Assembly (NCBI RefSeq): GCF_009852415.1
Contig: NZ_WOXS01000002.1
Span: 8,224,001 to 8,288,000, forward strand
DNA length: 64,000 nt
Source: Streptomyces sp. Tu 3180
GTDB lineage: Bacteria; Actinomycetota; Actinomycetes; Streptomycetales; Streptomycetaceae
Reading direction: 5' to 3'
In this document: positions 53,190-61,740 of the stretch, one piece after another
Numbering within the stretch: position 1 is the first letter of the stretch
How the letters are laid out: each line of letters starts with the position of its first letter
The notes under the pieces: generated by a model
What the model saw: the letters and a program-made list of their open reading frames with translations, nothing else
What the model was told of the DNA's origin: nothing
The model's database searches: none
Position numbers and translations under genes: made by a program

Positions 53190-54146
53190 ATGGACGACAA
53201 CACCGAGAACGACGAGGCGCCCGCAGTGGAGGGCGACCCGTACGACGACGGCCCCGACGCCGAGGACCTCGGGGAGTACACCCGGCCGGAGCCGTACGGC
53301 GAGGAGCCGGGCTCCCACGAGGTGGAGGATGCGGCCGCCCCCCGTGGAGCCGTCGTGGCTGCCGATGCGAACCCCGATGTCTTCCTGGACGTTCCTGTGC
53401 TGAAGGTCGAGGAGATCGACCTGGACGTCGAGGACCTGCGAGCGCACGTCTCCCTGCAGACCGAGGTGCTGGATCTGCTGAGGCTGAGTGTGGGCGCCGA
53501 CGTCACCCTCGGTCGCGTGCACCTGGGTGTTTCGGGAGTGGAGGCACAGGCCCAGCTCAGGGTGCGTCTCGACAATGTCGCCATGATCGTCGATCGGGTG
53601 CTCACCACGCTCGACCGCAATCCGGAGATCCTGCGGGACCTGGCGCGAGGGGTCGGATCCGCCGTACAGGACGTCGGTGGTGGAGCCCGCCAGGCGGTGG
53701 GGGAGTTGGGCACGGGTGCCGGACGGGCCGTCCAGGACGTGGGCCAGGGCGCCGGGGCTGCTGTCCGTGACGTGGGCCAGGGCACCGGGGCTGCCGTTCG
53801 GGACGTGGGCCGTGACGTCGGCCGCGCCGTGGAGGACGTCGGCGGTGAAGCGAGCCGGGCGGCTGCCGGTGCGACCGGCGAGGACGTCGGCGGCGTCACC
53901 GGGAGCGTCGTGGGCGAAGCCGTGGGCGTGACGGCAGCGACGGACGAAGCCGCCCGGAAGGGCGGCACCGTACGCCGAACCGAGTCGGACGCACGGAGTG
54001 CGCGCAGTCCGGAGGACGCACGCCGGGACCGGACCGCCCGGAGTGAGGGCGGCACCCGCAAGCGCCGAGTGCGTGCCGAGGACGGGAAGCCGTCACCGCG
54101 GCCCGTTCGCCGCCGCGCCGCCGACGAACGGGAAGAGCCGCCCTGA
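53190..54146 (+). CDS. Conserved hypothetical protein with six 11-residue amphipathic repeats
   Basis: This 318-residue protein has an acidic N-terminus (about 1-65), a conserved block (about 66-150: 'VLKVEEIDLDVEDLRAHVSL', 'TLGRVHLGVSGVEAQA', 'LTTLDRNPEILRDLARGV'), six tandem 11-residue repeats (about 159-224, units like 'VRDVGQGTGAA') and a strongly basic tail. GGGGAGG lies seven bases before the ATG. 11-residue repeats of this kind form extended amphipathic helices in lipid-binding proteins such as synucleins, perilipins and LEA proteins. Membrane or lipid-body binding is inference. It is followed by a conserved small gene. Confidence 0.8.
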   Translation: MDDNTENDEAPAVEGDPYDDGPDAEDLGEYTRPEPYGEEPGSHEVEDAAAPRGAVVAADANPDVFLDVPVLKVEEIDLDVEDLRAHVSLQTEVLDLLRLSVGADVTLGRVHLGVSGVEAQAQLRVRLDNVAMIVDRVLTTLDRNPEILRDLARGVGSAVQDVGGGARQAVGELGTGAGRAVQDVGQGAGAAVRDVGQGTGAAVRDVGRDVGRAVEDVGGEASRAAAGATGEDVGGVTGSVVGEAVGVTAATDEAARKGGTVRRTESDARSARSPEDARRDRTARSEGGTRKRRVRAEDGKPSPRPVRRRAADEREEPP

Positions 54147-54206
54147 ACGGCTGATGCCCTGGCGTCGGACGGCGTCGGCCGGGGAGGCGCACGAACGGAG
54201 AGTACG

Positions 54207-54458
54207 GTGCGGGACATCTCGTTCCGGTCGACGGTCCACACCGAGCGACTCCGTTTCGCGGAGGAACCCCGGACAGCCGTCCGTTTCCCGGGCACCGGGG
54301 AGCGGGAGTCGACGAGTCACAGTGATCGGGAGCACCTTCCCGAGAAGGTCGTGCCGGGCCGGGACTACGGTGATGTCACCGTCGACTACCGCCTGGAAAC
54401 ACGGCTCATCGGGGAGCCGGAGCGCGGACGCGGCGCGGGCGGAGGCGGGCGCCGGTAG
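54207..54458 (+). CDS. Small conserved hypothetical protein
   Basis: This 83-residue protein begins at GTG 54207 with 'MRDISFRSTVHTERLRFAEE', continues 'RTAVRFPGTGERESTSHSD', and ends in a Gly/Arg-rich tail. An AACGGAGAG site lies upstream. Similar small Streptomyces proteins are familiar but have no assigned role. It is 60 bp downstream of the hendecad-repeat protein gene and may be cotranscribed with it. Confidence 0.65.
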   Translation: MRDISFRSTVHTERLRFAEEPRTAVRFPGTGERESTSHSDREHLPEKVVPGRDYGDVTVDYRLETRLIGEPERGRGAGGGGRR

Positions 54459-54519
54459 GCGTGACCGCTGCTCGGTCAGGGTGTTCGCCGCGAGGCGTAC
54501 CGGGTGCGACACCTGGCCC

Positions 54520-55254
54520 GTGTTCGTCCAGCTCCTCACGGCCATGGGTGTGTTCGCCGTCCTGACCACGGTTCCCGGCCCGGACACGGCGGTGGTGACG
54601 GAGCGAGCCATCGTGTCCGGCCGGCAGGACGGTCCGCGCACCGTAGGTGGCATCACGGCGGGGCCGCTCATCCGGGGTGTGCCCACGGTGGTCGGTCCGG
54701 CGGCCGTCCTGGCGGGGTCCGCCACGGCCTGCACGACCGTCGAGCTTGCCGGGGCCGTCCACCCGGGCTTCCTGGGTGTCCGGGCCCTGCTGCGGAGCCG
54801 GAGCGGTCGTTCGACGACGTCGGTGACGAGCCCTGCGGCCCCGTCCGGCGACCCGTGGCGTACGGGACTGGTCAGCAGCGTCCTCGACCGGAGGACCGCG
54901 GTCTTCTGCACCGGCCTCCCGCCCACGCTCGCGCCGTCCGGTTTCTCGCCGCATCCCGGAATGACCCTGTTGGTCCCCGTCCGCACGGTCCTGACGCTCG
55001 TCTGGTTCGGCGGCTACGTGCTGGTACTGGCCAAGGCCCGCGCCTTCTTCGAGGAGCCTGCCGTACGACGCGTCATGGACCGCATCACCGGTGTCGTCCT
55101 GATCGGGTTCGGGGTCGGGGTCGGGGGCGTCACCTCCCACCCTCAGCGGGTGCCGAAACGGCCGCTCACCCCACATGCCGCGCCCGCTTCACGTTGCGCG
55201 TCCCGTTCGCACCCGGCGAACCGGGAGCCCGCCGGGGCTGTTCCGCGCCCGTGA
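54520..55254 (+). CDS. LysE-family exporter-like membrane protein (diverged)
   Basis: From GTG 54520 a 244-codon frame resembles LysE/RhtB amino acid exporters: the N-terminal 'LTTVPGPDTAVVTERAIVSG', the later 'DPWRTGLVSSVLDRRTAVF', and the terminal helices 'LTLVWFGGYVLVLAKARAF' and 'VMDRITGVVLIGFGVGVG'. Positions usually conserved in the middle, such as the hydrophobic stretch after 'HPGFLGVRALL', are altered to charged or polar residues. The C-terminus runs on for about 40 extra residues. It may be an old copy losing function. Confidence 0.6.
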   Translation: MFVQLLTAMGVFAVLTTVPGPDTAVVTERAIVSGRQDGPRTVGGITAGPLIRGVPTVVGPAAVLAGSATACTTVELAGAVHPGFLGVRALLRSRSGRSTTSVTSPAAPSGDPWRTGLVSSVLDRRTAVFCTGLPPTLAPSGFSPHPGMTLLVPVRTVLTLVWFGGYVLVLAKARAFFEEPAVRRVMDRITGVVLIGFGVGVGGVTSHPQRVPKRPLTPHAAPASRCASRSHPANREPAGAVPRP

Positions 55255-55350
55255 GCGCGGGTGCGCCTCCGGGGCGAGTCCTTCTTCGGCTGCCTCGACC
55301 TGCTGCGGCGGTCCGGGATCCGGTGTCCGACGGGATCCCGGACCGTTCCT

Positions 55351-55770
55351 CTACGGCGTGACCAGGGGCCTCGCCCAGGTGGACAGATCGTCCACGCAGA
55401 CGCCGGGCACGCTCGCCGAGTACTCCGTCGCGCCCGCCCGGACCTCGAGGACGAGCTGCCGGGACAGCAGCGCGCGGCGTCGAGTCACCCTGGCGTCACC
55501 GGTGAACGTCCTGCGCACCAGCTCGCCCACGTGCTCCGTACGCACGTCTTCGAACGTGAAGTCGTCCAGCATGAGCCGTACGCTCCCGGGGTGATCGCGG
55601 GCACCCATGACGAGGACGTACACGTCGTGAGCGTGGACGCCACCGCCCCAGTCCGCCACCCAGCCGTCACCGTCCCACCGCTCGCACGGCGCGGGGTCCG
55701 CCACGCCCAGCGACCGGAGGGCCGCTTCGAGTTCCACCGACGCGGGCGGCCGAGGGACAGCCTCTGCCAT
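55351..55770 (-). CDS. Hypothetical protein
   Basis: This 139-residue soluble protein starts 'MAEAVPRPPASVELEAALRS' and contains 'YVLVMGARDHPGSVRLMLDD' and 'RALLSRQLVLEVRAGATEYS'. The beta-strand-rich pattern resembles small Streptomyces hypotheticals without assigned function. The ATG at 55770 is used; a GTG four codons earlier is possible. It is isolated between the LysE-like gene and a region of fragments. Confidence 0.65.
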   Translation of the reverse strand: MAEAVPRPPASVELEAALRSLGVADPAPCERWDGDGWVADWGGGVHAHDVYVLVMGARDHPGSVRLMLDDFTFEDVRTEHVGELVRRTFTGDARVTRRRALLSRQLVLEVRAGATEYSASVPGVCVDDLSTWARPLVTP

Positions 55771-56043
55771 GTCTGCAACCACCTTCCGACGCTCAGACCC
55801 AGTGTCCCCCCGCCGCGTTCGATCATTGTGGAACGGGCCTCACGAGCCCGTGCGCGGTGGGCAGGGAGACGTCGAGCTTCTGATCGCCGATCATGGTCGT
55901 GCGGTGGGAAACGCGTCTCGTGCAGCGGTGGTCAGCGACCGGAGGAGCACGGGTCCGCCGGCGGATGTGACCGCTGAACTCGCGGGCCGGGCAACTCTCC
56001 CGGCTCAGGACGGAACACCACCCAGCGGCCCACACAGCCGACC

Positions 56044-56178
56044 ATCAACGGAGACGGCCTCGAGCGGGCCGTGCGGCAGGCGTTCACCCGTCCCGTACCG
56101 AAGTCAGCCGGCGCGTTGGCTGTACAGGTGAAACCGGAGAACGAATGTCGATCAGTGCTGGCGGCAGTTATGGCCTGA
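56044..56178 (+). pseudogene. Truncated second tpg (terminal protein) copy
   Basis: The plus strand reads 'INGDGLERAVRQAFTRPVPK' followed by 'SAGAL', which matches the N-terminus of the intact Tpg encoded at 32995 ('GDGLDAAVQKAFTRPAPKSA'). Similarity ends after about 25 residues and the frame stops at 56176. There is no start codon in place. This is a remnant of another terminal protein gene, as expected in a region built from recombined linear replicon ends. Confidence 0.65.
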
Positions 56179-56196
56179 TGTGCCTGGGCATGTCGG

Positions 56197-56460
56197 TCAG
56201 AACCAGGAACAGCTGCAGGTCCAGACACCGATGGGACGCACCCACCAGGGGAGGCCTGGGGACGTGAAGGGATGGTTGAGCGTGTGATCAAGGACGCGTT
56301 CTGCGGGACCGATGACTGCGCTCAACTCGCGCCGTGCCTTGGACCCCAGGGCACGGAGCGTGACCTCCGGCAGGGTGCGGACGTGGTGGTCGCCGTTGCA
56401 GAGGTCCGTGTCACCGCGCCCGTGGAGCCGATCGAGGCCCTCGTACGGCCGTCGGACAGC
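56197..56460 (-). pseudogene. C-terminal part of a hypothetical gene
   Basis: The minus strand reads 'RRPYEGLDRLHGRGDTDL', 'ALGSKARRELSAVIGPAERV' and 'LDHTLNHPFTSPGLPWWVR', then a short odd tail to the stop at 56197. The pattern of a charged helix followed by a Pro-Trp-Trp end is like a family of small Streptomyces proteins of unknown function. The N-terminal part could not be recognised, so it is listed as a fragment. Confidence 0.45.
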
Positions 56461-56939
56461 CGCATTCCAACGGCGGAACGCGTGCGCGATCCCGCCCCGG
56501 GGGAGGTCGTGACTTGGTTCGAGGACGGCGATCTGCCTGCTCGCCGAGGCGCACAGTCCGCGGATCACGGGTGCCCGCCGATGGTGCGTTCGGCGTCGCG
56601 GGAGCTGGGCTCTGATCTCGCCTGGGGGCCGGCGAGACATGGACGCTTCCAGCCGGGACGGCGTTGGGCCGAGCGATCCTGGAGCTCGTTGGCGACAGAG
56701 ACCAAGTACTCAGGGCTGGTTCAGCTGACCGGCTGCTGTTCGGCTCGGGCGCGTGTGGTGGCGAGTCGGTGGGAGTCGTCGCGTTCATGGGTGTCACCGG
56801 CGCGGAGCAGGTGTTCGCAGGGATCGATGAGATGGGCTGGGACAGACGCAGGTCCGTCGTGATCCACGGTCCGTCCACCTCCTCTCAAGCGACCGCCCTC
56901 AGGGCAGATGCAGCTCCGCCGACGGGAAGGGCCGGGTGC
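56461..56939. other. Region without a recognised gene
   Basis: Frames on both strands are open, but none shows a known family, start site or consistent third-position bias. A plus-strand frame (from 56664) reads 'GRAILELVGDRDQVLRAG', protein-like but unassigned. It may be a decayed gene. Confidence 0.4.
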
Positions 56940-57305
56940 TCAGGCGCAGGACCAGGCCGACATCCCCTGGAGACGGGCCAGGCGTTCGGCCACGGCGATC
57001 TGTTCCTTGCGTGTGGCCAGGTCCGCGCGCGGGGCGTACCGGAGCCCGCCGGCCGCGACCCAGCTCGACTGCGTGAACTGCAAACCGCCGTAGTGGCCGT
57101 TTCCGGTGTTCGCCTGCCAGTTGCCGCCGGATTCGCATGCGGCGATGGCGTCCCAGTCCGTTCCCGAGGCGGTCGACGGGGAGGCCACCGCTTGGGTGGA
57201 CGTGCCGAGGGCAGCCGCGGTGACCAGGACCACCAGGACGGTGCGGATCCGGCTGCTGTGAGCCCTGCGCCCGCTGCCCGCATGAGTGTTTCGTCTGCTA
57301 GTCAT
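56940..57305 (-). CDS. Secreted Rpf-like transglycosylase
   Basis: This 121-residue protein has a signal peptide ('RTVLVVLVTAAALGTSTQAV') followed directly by an Rpf (resuscitation-promoting factor) lysozyme-like domain: 'DWDAIAACESGGNWQANTGN' with the catalytic Glu, 'HYGGLQFTQSSWVAAGG', 'EQIAVAERLARLQGMSAW'. It lacks any extra binding domain such as LysM, so it is a minimal Rpf-type enzyme. It should cleave peptidoglycan outside the cell, helping spore germination or wall turnover. A hairpin lies upstream in the leader region. Confidence 0.9.
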   Translation of the reverse strand: MTSRRNTHAGSGRRAHSSRIRTVLVVLVTAAALGTSTQAVASPSTASGTDWDAIAACESGGNWQANTGNGHYGGLQFTQSSWVAAGGLRYAPRADLATRKEQIAVAERLARLQGMSAWSCA

Positions 57306-57644
57306 AGGGAGACTGTTACTCCACGCGACGGGGGGATGGCATGTCGGCTGCCGTTTCCTTGAGCCGGACGGGCGGTACTGCGCCCGTTCGGCTGCTCGGA
57401 GGGCATCCGACGCATCCGCGCCGACTGACTCCCGGCTTCAGTCGGAGGCGCGGGAGCCCGGACGGCACCACGAGGTCCTCCGGGCGCAGGACAGGTGACC
57501 GGGCGTCAGCCCGTCGACGCGCTTTCTGCGGCCGGAGGTCCGCGGTCAGGCGGTGGGGTCCAGGAGGCAGTATTCGTACCCCCGTGCGGGCGAATACTGC
57601 TCGCTTCGTGGCCTTTGGCAATTCGATCCCCGCGTACGACCACC
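57306..57644. other. Upstream region of the Rpf-like gene
   Basis: No gene is recognised. A perfect 8-bp inverted repeat CCGACTGA/TCAGTCGG with a 9-base loop lies at 57421-57445, within the likely 5' leader of the Rpf-like gene. Streptomyces rpf genes are often controlled by a c-di-AMP riboswitch, but its conserved core was not seen here. Confidence 0.45.
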
Positions 57645-57815
57645 ATGACACCAACGATCCCGCCCGAGCCGAGACGCGCGGCCTTGACGGTGGCCGGGCG
57701 TCGCCTGTCCTCCCTCGACTTCAGTGGTCCGGGACGCCCTCTGTTCGCCCTGCACGGGCACTTCGGGGAATCCCGCACCTTCGCGCGTCCGGCCTGTGAG
57801 CTGGACGACTCCTGA
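57645..57815 (+). pseudogene. N-terminal fragment of an alpha/beta hydrolase
   Basis: ATG 57645 opens a 56-codon frame reading 'RLSSLDFSGPGRPLFALHGH' and 'FGESRTFARPACELDD', the usual start of an alpha/beta hydrolase up to the oxyanion-hole histidine and glycine. It stops at 57813. The nucleophile elbow and the rest are absent, and the sequence runs into a transporter remnant on the other strand. Confidence 0.7.
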
Positions 57816-58528
57816 CGGTGCCGGTGAAGGTGAGCGCGACAGCCAGGAGGAGAGGGAGTGCGGCGCTCGTGCCGATGAGGGCACCGGCTGCTGCTGTTCC
57901 TGCTGATCCGGCGGTTGTCTTCAGGGCGCCGACCCAGACGAAGATCTGTCCGCGGGCGTTGTCGGGGGCGTATTCGTTGCGGGCGGCGAGGGTGGCGGCG
58001 AAGAAGTAGGCATGGGCGATGCCGGCGGCGGCGTAGGCGGCGACGAGGGCGGGCCGACGGTGCCTCTGATGCCGTAGGTGGCCACGTCCCAGCCCTGGGC
58101 GCGGCGTTGGCGTCGCTGGTCGCGGCCGGCGATGGCGGGCAGGCGGCTGCTGATGCCTCCGGTGGGCAGAGGTCCGAACAGACCGGAGACGACCAGCAGG
58201 GCGGCGGTGAGGACGGGGTGGGTGTGCGGGTGGAGCAGGACGGCGGCAGCCAGGGCGGTGCCGTGCGCGAGGGAGGCCGTGGCGATGACGGTGCGGCTGT
58301 CGCGGGCGGTGTCCGGGCTGCGGGCGACGGAGGGGCCCAGGAGGCGGGGTGCGGTGATGCAGGCGCCCAGGGCGCCGGCCGGCCCGAGCCGCCGCTGGTG
58401 TTGCCCATCAGCACGATGGCCACGACGGCGCCGCCGTCGGAGGTGCGGGCCAGTGTCGCCGCGATGACGTAGCGGGCCGGCGGGCCCCAGCCGGGCTCGT
58501 CGGCGGAGTGGTCGGCGCCCGGGCACAT
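57815..58528 (-). pseudogene. Frameshifted MFS transporter
   Basis: Three consecutive minus-strand stretches in different frames join into half an MFS permease: 'ARYVIAATLARTSDGGAVVA' with 'IVLMGNTSGG', then 'LGACITAPRLLGPSVARSPD' and 'LTAALLVVSGLFGPLPTGGI', then 'ALVAAYAAAGIAHAYFFAA' and 'LPLLLAVALTFTGTV'. Frameshifts lie near 58395 and 58055. The 3' end is cut off by the hydrolase fragment. The start may be ATG 58528 or a little upstream. Confidence 0.75.
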
Positions 58529-58611
58529 GGCCGCGCGCTCTGCTGCAGGGATGTCGGGCAGAGGGATGGCCGGAGTGCCGCCCCCTCTCGGGTGCGTGAG
58601 GGGGCGGGCTG

Positions 58612-59511
58612 TCAGGTGTGGAGCTGGAGCTGCTCGATGACCGTGGCGAGGTGGGCGCGTTCCTTGGTGTTCAGGCCGCGCAGTGGCAGGGGGAGGTTGC
58701 GGTGGGCGGTCAGGCCCAGGTGAGCGGCGGCCGCGGCGACGACCCGCAGGGATCCCCCGTGCCGGGCGAACAAGTCCCACAGGGGCTGGAGGCGCTGGGA
58801 CTCCTCCAGGGCCCGCTCGTGCCGGCCGGCCTGGGCTGCGCGGGTGAGGGCGAGGGCCGATTCGGGGAAGATGCCGCCGATCACGGAGTACCAGGCGTCG
58901 CATCCGGCGTTCAGGCCCCGGACTGCGGCCGCATCTCCGCTGATGCCCACCGTCACCGTGGCGGGCAGGAGCCGGCGCAGGTGCTCGACACGAGCCCGGG
59001 CTTGCTCGGGGTCGGCGGGAAGCGGGGGGATCTTGAGGGACGCCACCTGCGGCAGCCGGGCCAGGCGCGTGTACAGCTCATCGGTGAAGGTGAAGTGCGT
59101 GGTGCCGGGGTTGTCGTAGATCACCAGGGGGATCGACAGGTTCGCGGTGACCTCTTCGAACAGGCCGAAGACATCGTCGTCGGTCAGCGGCTGGTAGGAC
59201 ACCGGTGCCAGCAGAACGCCGGCAGCGCCGGCGTTCTGCGCGTCCTCGGCCGCCTGGAGCACCTGGCGGGTGCGCAGCGCCCCGATGCCGACGATGACCG
59301 GAACCCCGTCGGCGTGCTCGACCGCGATGCGGGCGACACGGGCGCGTTCCTCGCGGGTCAGGTAGGCGTAGGAACCGGTGGAGCCCAGCGCCCCGATCGA
59401 GTCGACGCCCGCGGCGGCGAGCCGGCCGACCAGCGCGGCGAACGCCTTCTCGTCGACACTGCCGTTGCCGGGGATGGGAGTGAGCGGGAAGGCGCTCAGA
59501 CCGGTGAACAA
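58612..59511 (-). CDS. Dihydrodipicolinate synthase/N-acetylneuraminate lyase-family aldolase
   Basis: This 299-residue TIM-barrel class I aldolase has the family signature 'GSTGSYAYLTREERARV', the catalytic Tyr in 'LVIYDNPGTT', and the Schiff-base Lys in 'VASLKIPPLPAD'. A TTG at 59511 is taken as the start because a GGAGG site lies six bases upstream and no ATG or GTG fits. The length matches DapA. Since it is next to a B3/B4-domain gene and far from lysine genes, it more likely cleaves or makes a keto-acid sugar or similar compound than acting in lysine synthesis. Confidence 0.88.
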   Translation of the reverse strand: MFTGLSAFPLTPIPGNGSVDEKAFAALVGRLAAAGVDSIGALGSTGSYAYLTREERARVARIAVEHADGVPVIVGIGALRTRQVLQAAEDAQNAGAAGVLLAPVSYQPLTDDDVFGLFEEVTANLSIPLVIYDNPGTTHFTFTDELYTRLARLPQVASLKIPPLPADPEQARARVEHLRRLLPATVTVGISGDAAAVRGLNAGCDAWYSVIGGIFPESALALTRAAQAGRHERALEESQRLQPLWDLFARHGGSLRVVAAAAAHLGLTAHRNLPLPLRGLNTKERAHLATVIEQLQLHT

Positions 59512-59549
59512 GACGAACCTCCACAGGTGGGCGGGCCAGGGGGTGGTGG

Positions 59550-60257
59550 TCAGGCGGTGGTGTGGGGGTGTGCCGGGCTGAGGTGGTGCACGGTGCTGCG
59601 CTCGCAGTGCGGCTGGAGCAGAGTCTGCAGTTCGTCGGCCGCGGTCTTGAGCAGCTGCCCGTCGCGGGCGGCTGCGACGGTCTCCAGGACGAAAGCGACG
59701 TGGGTGGAGTCTTCGGTGACACGGGTGCGGTGGGCGTCGCGGTGGTTCCAGTGCCGAGTGAGCACGTCGGTGGCGTCGGTGTAGATGATCTCGCCCGGCT
59801 TGGGGTTCTCCACGGTGCCGGGCTCGCCGAGCGGGGTGAAGGTCTCGCTGCCGTCGGCGTGGCGGATCTCGACGCCGCCGGCGACGCGGTCGAGGTCGAA
59901 GGCGCCGGCGGGCAGGCCGTGGCGGACGGAGACGGCGTTGTAGGAGTCGACGGCCGGATTGATCCGGGGCAGGGTGCCCTTCTTGGCCATGCGGCGGCCC
60001 AGGGCGTCGACGCTGGGGCGGATGCGGCGGGGGTTGGTGCCGAAGGAGCGGTAGGCGGTATGCCATGCCTCGATGCGGGGGTCGTTCTCGTCGGCGGGCT
60101 GCCAGGCACCGTCGGCGAGCTGGGCCTCCAGGTCTTCCAGGGCGGCAGTGGTGGCGGGCCAGGGCTCGCCGCCGCGCAGGCCGGTGGCGGTGACGACGGC
60201 GATGAGGGTGTCGGGGAAGGCGTCGGCGACGGCGGGGCTGATACGGAAGGTGGTCAT
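59550..60257 (-). CDS. B3/B4 domain protein (phenylalanyl-tRNA synthetase editing-like)
   Basis: This 235-residue protein is a single B3/B4 domain, related to the editing domain of the phenylalanyl-tRNA synthetase beta chain. It shows 'WHTAYRSFGTNPRRIRPSVD', 'LPRINPAVDSYNAVSVRHGL' and 'ENPKPGEIIYTDATDVLTRH', all typical of free-standing versions. Such proteins are thought to remove mischarged amino acids from tRNA or bind amino-acid-like ligands. It lies 38 bp upstream of the aldolase gene on the same strand and downstream of a broken EamA gene. A divergent XRE-cupin regulator is a common partner. Confidence 0.88.
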   Translation of the reverse strand: MTTFRISPAVADAFPDTLIAVVTATGLRGGEPWPATTAALEDLEAQLADGAWQPADENDPRIEAWHTAYRSFGTNPRRIRPSVDALGRRMAKKGTLPRINPAVDSYNAVSVRHGLPAGAFDLDRVAGGVEIRHADGSETFTPLGEPGTVENPKPGEIIYTDATDVLTRHWNHRDAHRTRVTEDSTHVAFVLETVAAARDGQLLKTAADELQTLLQPHCERSTVHHLSPAHPHTTA

Positions 60258-60295
60258 CAGGTGGTCCGTTCGAGGAAGGCGGCTGGGCGGACAGG

Positions 60296-60699
60296 TCAGG
60301 CAAGGGCGAGGAGGCTGACGGCGACGGCGGCGGTGCCCAGGCCGATCAGCCCGGCCGGGCCCAGGTGCTCCCCCTGCACCAGACCGACACCGACCGGCAG
60401 CATCGCCGGGACCAGTGCCGTGACCGGGGACAGGACGTTCATCGGACCGATCGCGAGCGTGCGGTGGAGCAGGGCGAACGCGGCGGCCGACGCGAAGCCG
60501 GAGGCAGCGCCCCAGACGAGTGTGGCGGGGCGAACGAGGCACCGAGGAACGGCCACAGCAGCAGCTCGACGGTGAGCGAGGCCGGGGCGGCGATCATCAC
60601 GGTGCGCAGGACGTGAGCCTTGCGGGCGCCGAGGCCGCCGAGGAAGCCGGCGCATCCGTAGGCCGGGGAGCTGCCCAGGGCCAGCAGCGGAGCGATCAC
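60296..60699 (-). pseudogene. Truncated and frameshifted EamA-family transporter
   Basis: The start (GTG 60699) and first segments are clear ('VIAPLLALGSSPAYGCAG', 'LRTVMIAAPASLTVELLLW'). A frameshift near 60540 moves the rest to another frame ('LVWGAASGFASAAAFALLH', 'MNVLSPVTALVPAMLPVGVG', 'LGTAAVAVSLLALA'). Even joined, the product is about 135 residues, half of a ten-helix EamA transporter. It heads the operon with the B3/B4 and aldolase genes, so loss of transport may have left the other two without their original role. Confidence 0.7.
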
Positions 60700-60817
60700 G
60701 GGTACATCCCTTACTATCAATGGAACGACTACACCGTACAACGCACCGACCGACAGTCGTCAACCGAACGACCGCGCGGTCCAGTGCACTGACCCACTGT
60801 CCCGAGGGGTGATGGCG

Positions 60818-61402
60818 ATGGCCGAGACCGAAGCGGCGTTGCGGACGCTCGCGCACAACGTCCGTACGGCCCGCACCCGCGCCGGACTGTCCCTGGACGA
60901 ACTCGGCCGACGCGCCAAAGTCAGCAAGGGTGCCCTGGTCGCCCTGGAGAAATCCCAGGGCAACCCCAATTTCGCCACCCTGGTCCGCCTCGCCGACACT
61001 CTCGGCATCTCGGTGTCCGCACTGATGGAAGGGCCGGCCGAAAGCCGTGTGAGGGTCGTGTCCGCCGATGCCGTCGTGCCTTTGTGGGCCGGGGAGAAAG
61101 GCGGCGAGGCGCGGCTCATGCTGACCACGTCGGGACCGGCACCGGTCGAGGTCTGGCGCTGGAGACTGGAACCGGACGAGGAGTACTCCAGCCACCCGCA
61201 CCAGACCGGCGTCGTGGAGACCGTCAGCGTCACAGCCGGGCAAATGGTGCTCGTCGTCGACGGCGCCGAACACGCGGTCGACGCCGGGCAGACCGCGACG
61301 TTCAACGGCGACGCTCCCCACACCTACCGCGGCTCGGGCACCGGGACATGCCACCTGATCATGACCGTTCACATCCCGCCCGGTCCCGGCACGCCGGCCT
61401 GA
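60818..61402 (+). CDS. XRE-family regulator with cupin domain
   Basis: This 194-residue protein has an N-terminal XRE helix-turn-helix ('AGLSLDELGRRAKVSKGALV', about residues 22-60) and a C-terminal cupin ('YSSHPHQTGVVETVSVTAGQ', then 'GDAPHTYRG'). The cupin usually binds a small ligand or metal. The ATG at 60818 follows GAGGGG by eight bases; earlier in-frame starts are too close to that site. It is divergent from the EamA-B3/B4-aldolase genes and most likely controls them in response to the transported or processed compound. Confidence 0.88.
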   Translation: MAETEAALRTLAHNVRTARTRAGLSLDELGRRAKVSKGALVALEKSQGNPNFATLVRLADTLGISVSALMEGPAESRVRVVSADAVVPLWAGEKGGEARLMLTTSGPAPVEVWRWRLEPDEEYSSHPHQTGVVETVSVTAGQMVLVVDGAEHAVDAGQTATFNGDAPHTYRGSGTGTCHLIMTVHIPPGPGTPA

Positions 61403-61740
61403 CCGGCACGTCATGAGGCAGTGCGAGGCCCAACGCCGTGCCCGGTAAGGGTGTACCGCACTTGATCCTGCGCTGTTCCGTTGTCTCGCAGGCGGCCAGG
61501 TGGTTCGCCCGGCTGTCCCTGGGCGAGCTGAGCTCACCTGTGTGCGGTGCGGGGACGGGTGCCGAAGCCGAAGAGGTCGCTTGCGACGATCGGAGGGAGG
61601 CCGGCAGCCGCTACGCCGGTCGCAGGCCAACGCCGGTGACGACGACATCGCCCTCGCCCGGATCCGGACCGCAGAAGGCGGACGGGCGGACAGGGCTTCG
61701 CGTGTACCGGGGAGTCCGGAGACAAGGAGAGAATGAGGCC
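61403..61740. other. Intergenic region
   Basis: A plus-strand frame from 61438 ('GVPHLILRCSVVSQAARWFA') is open, but it has no ribosome site and loses coding character after about 40 codons. No family is recognised. The promoter of the zinc-ribbon gene should lie at the right end. Confidence 0.4.

Noticed and set aside
57306..57644. c-di-AMP (ydaO-type) riboswitch before the Rpf-like gene
   Set aside because: Only a simple 8-bp hairpin was seen; conserved riboswitch elements were not recognised.
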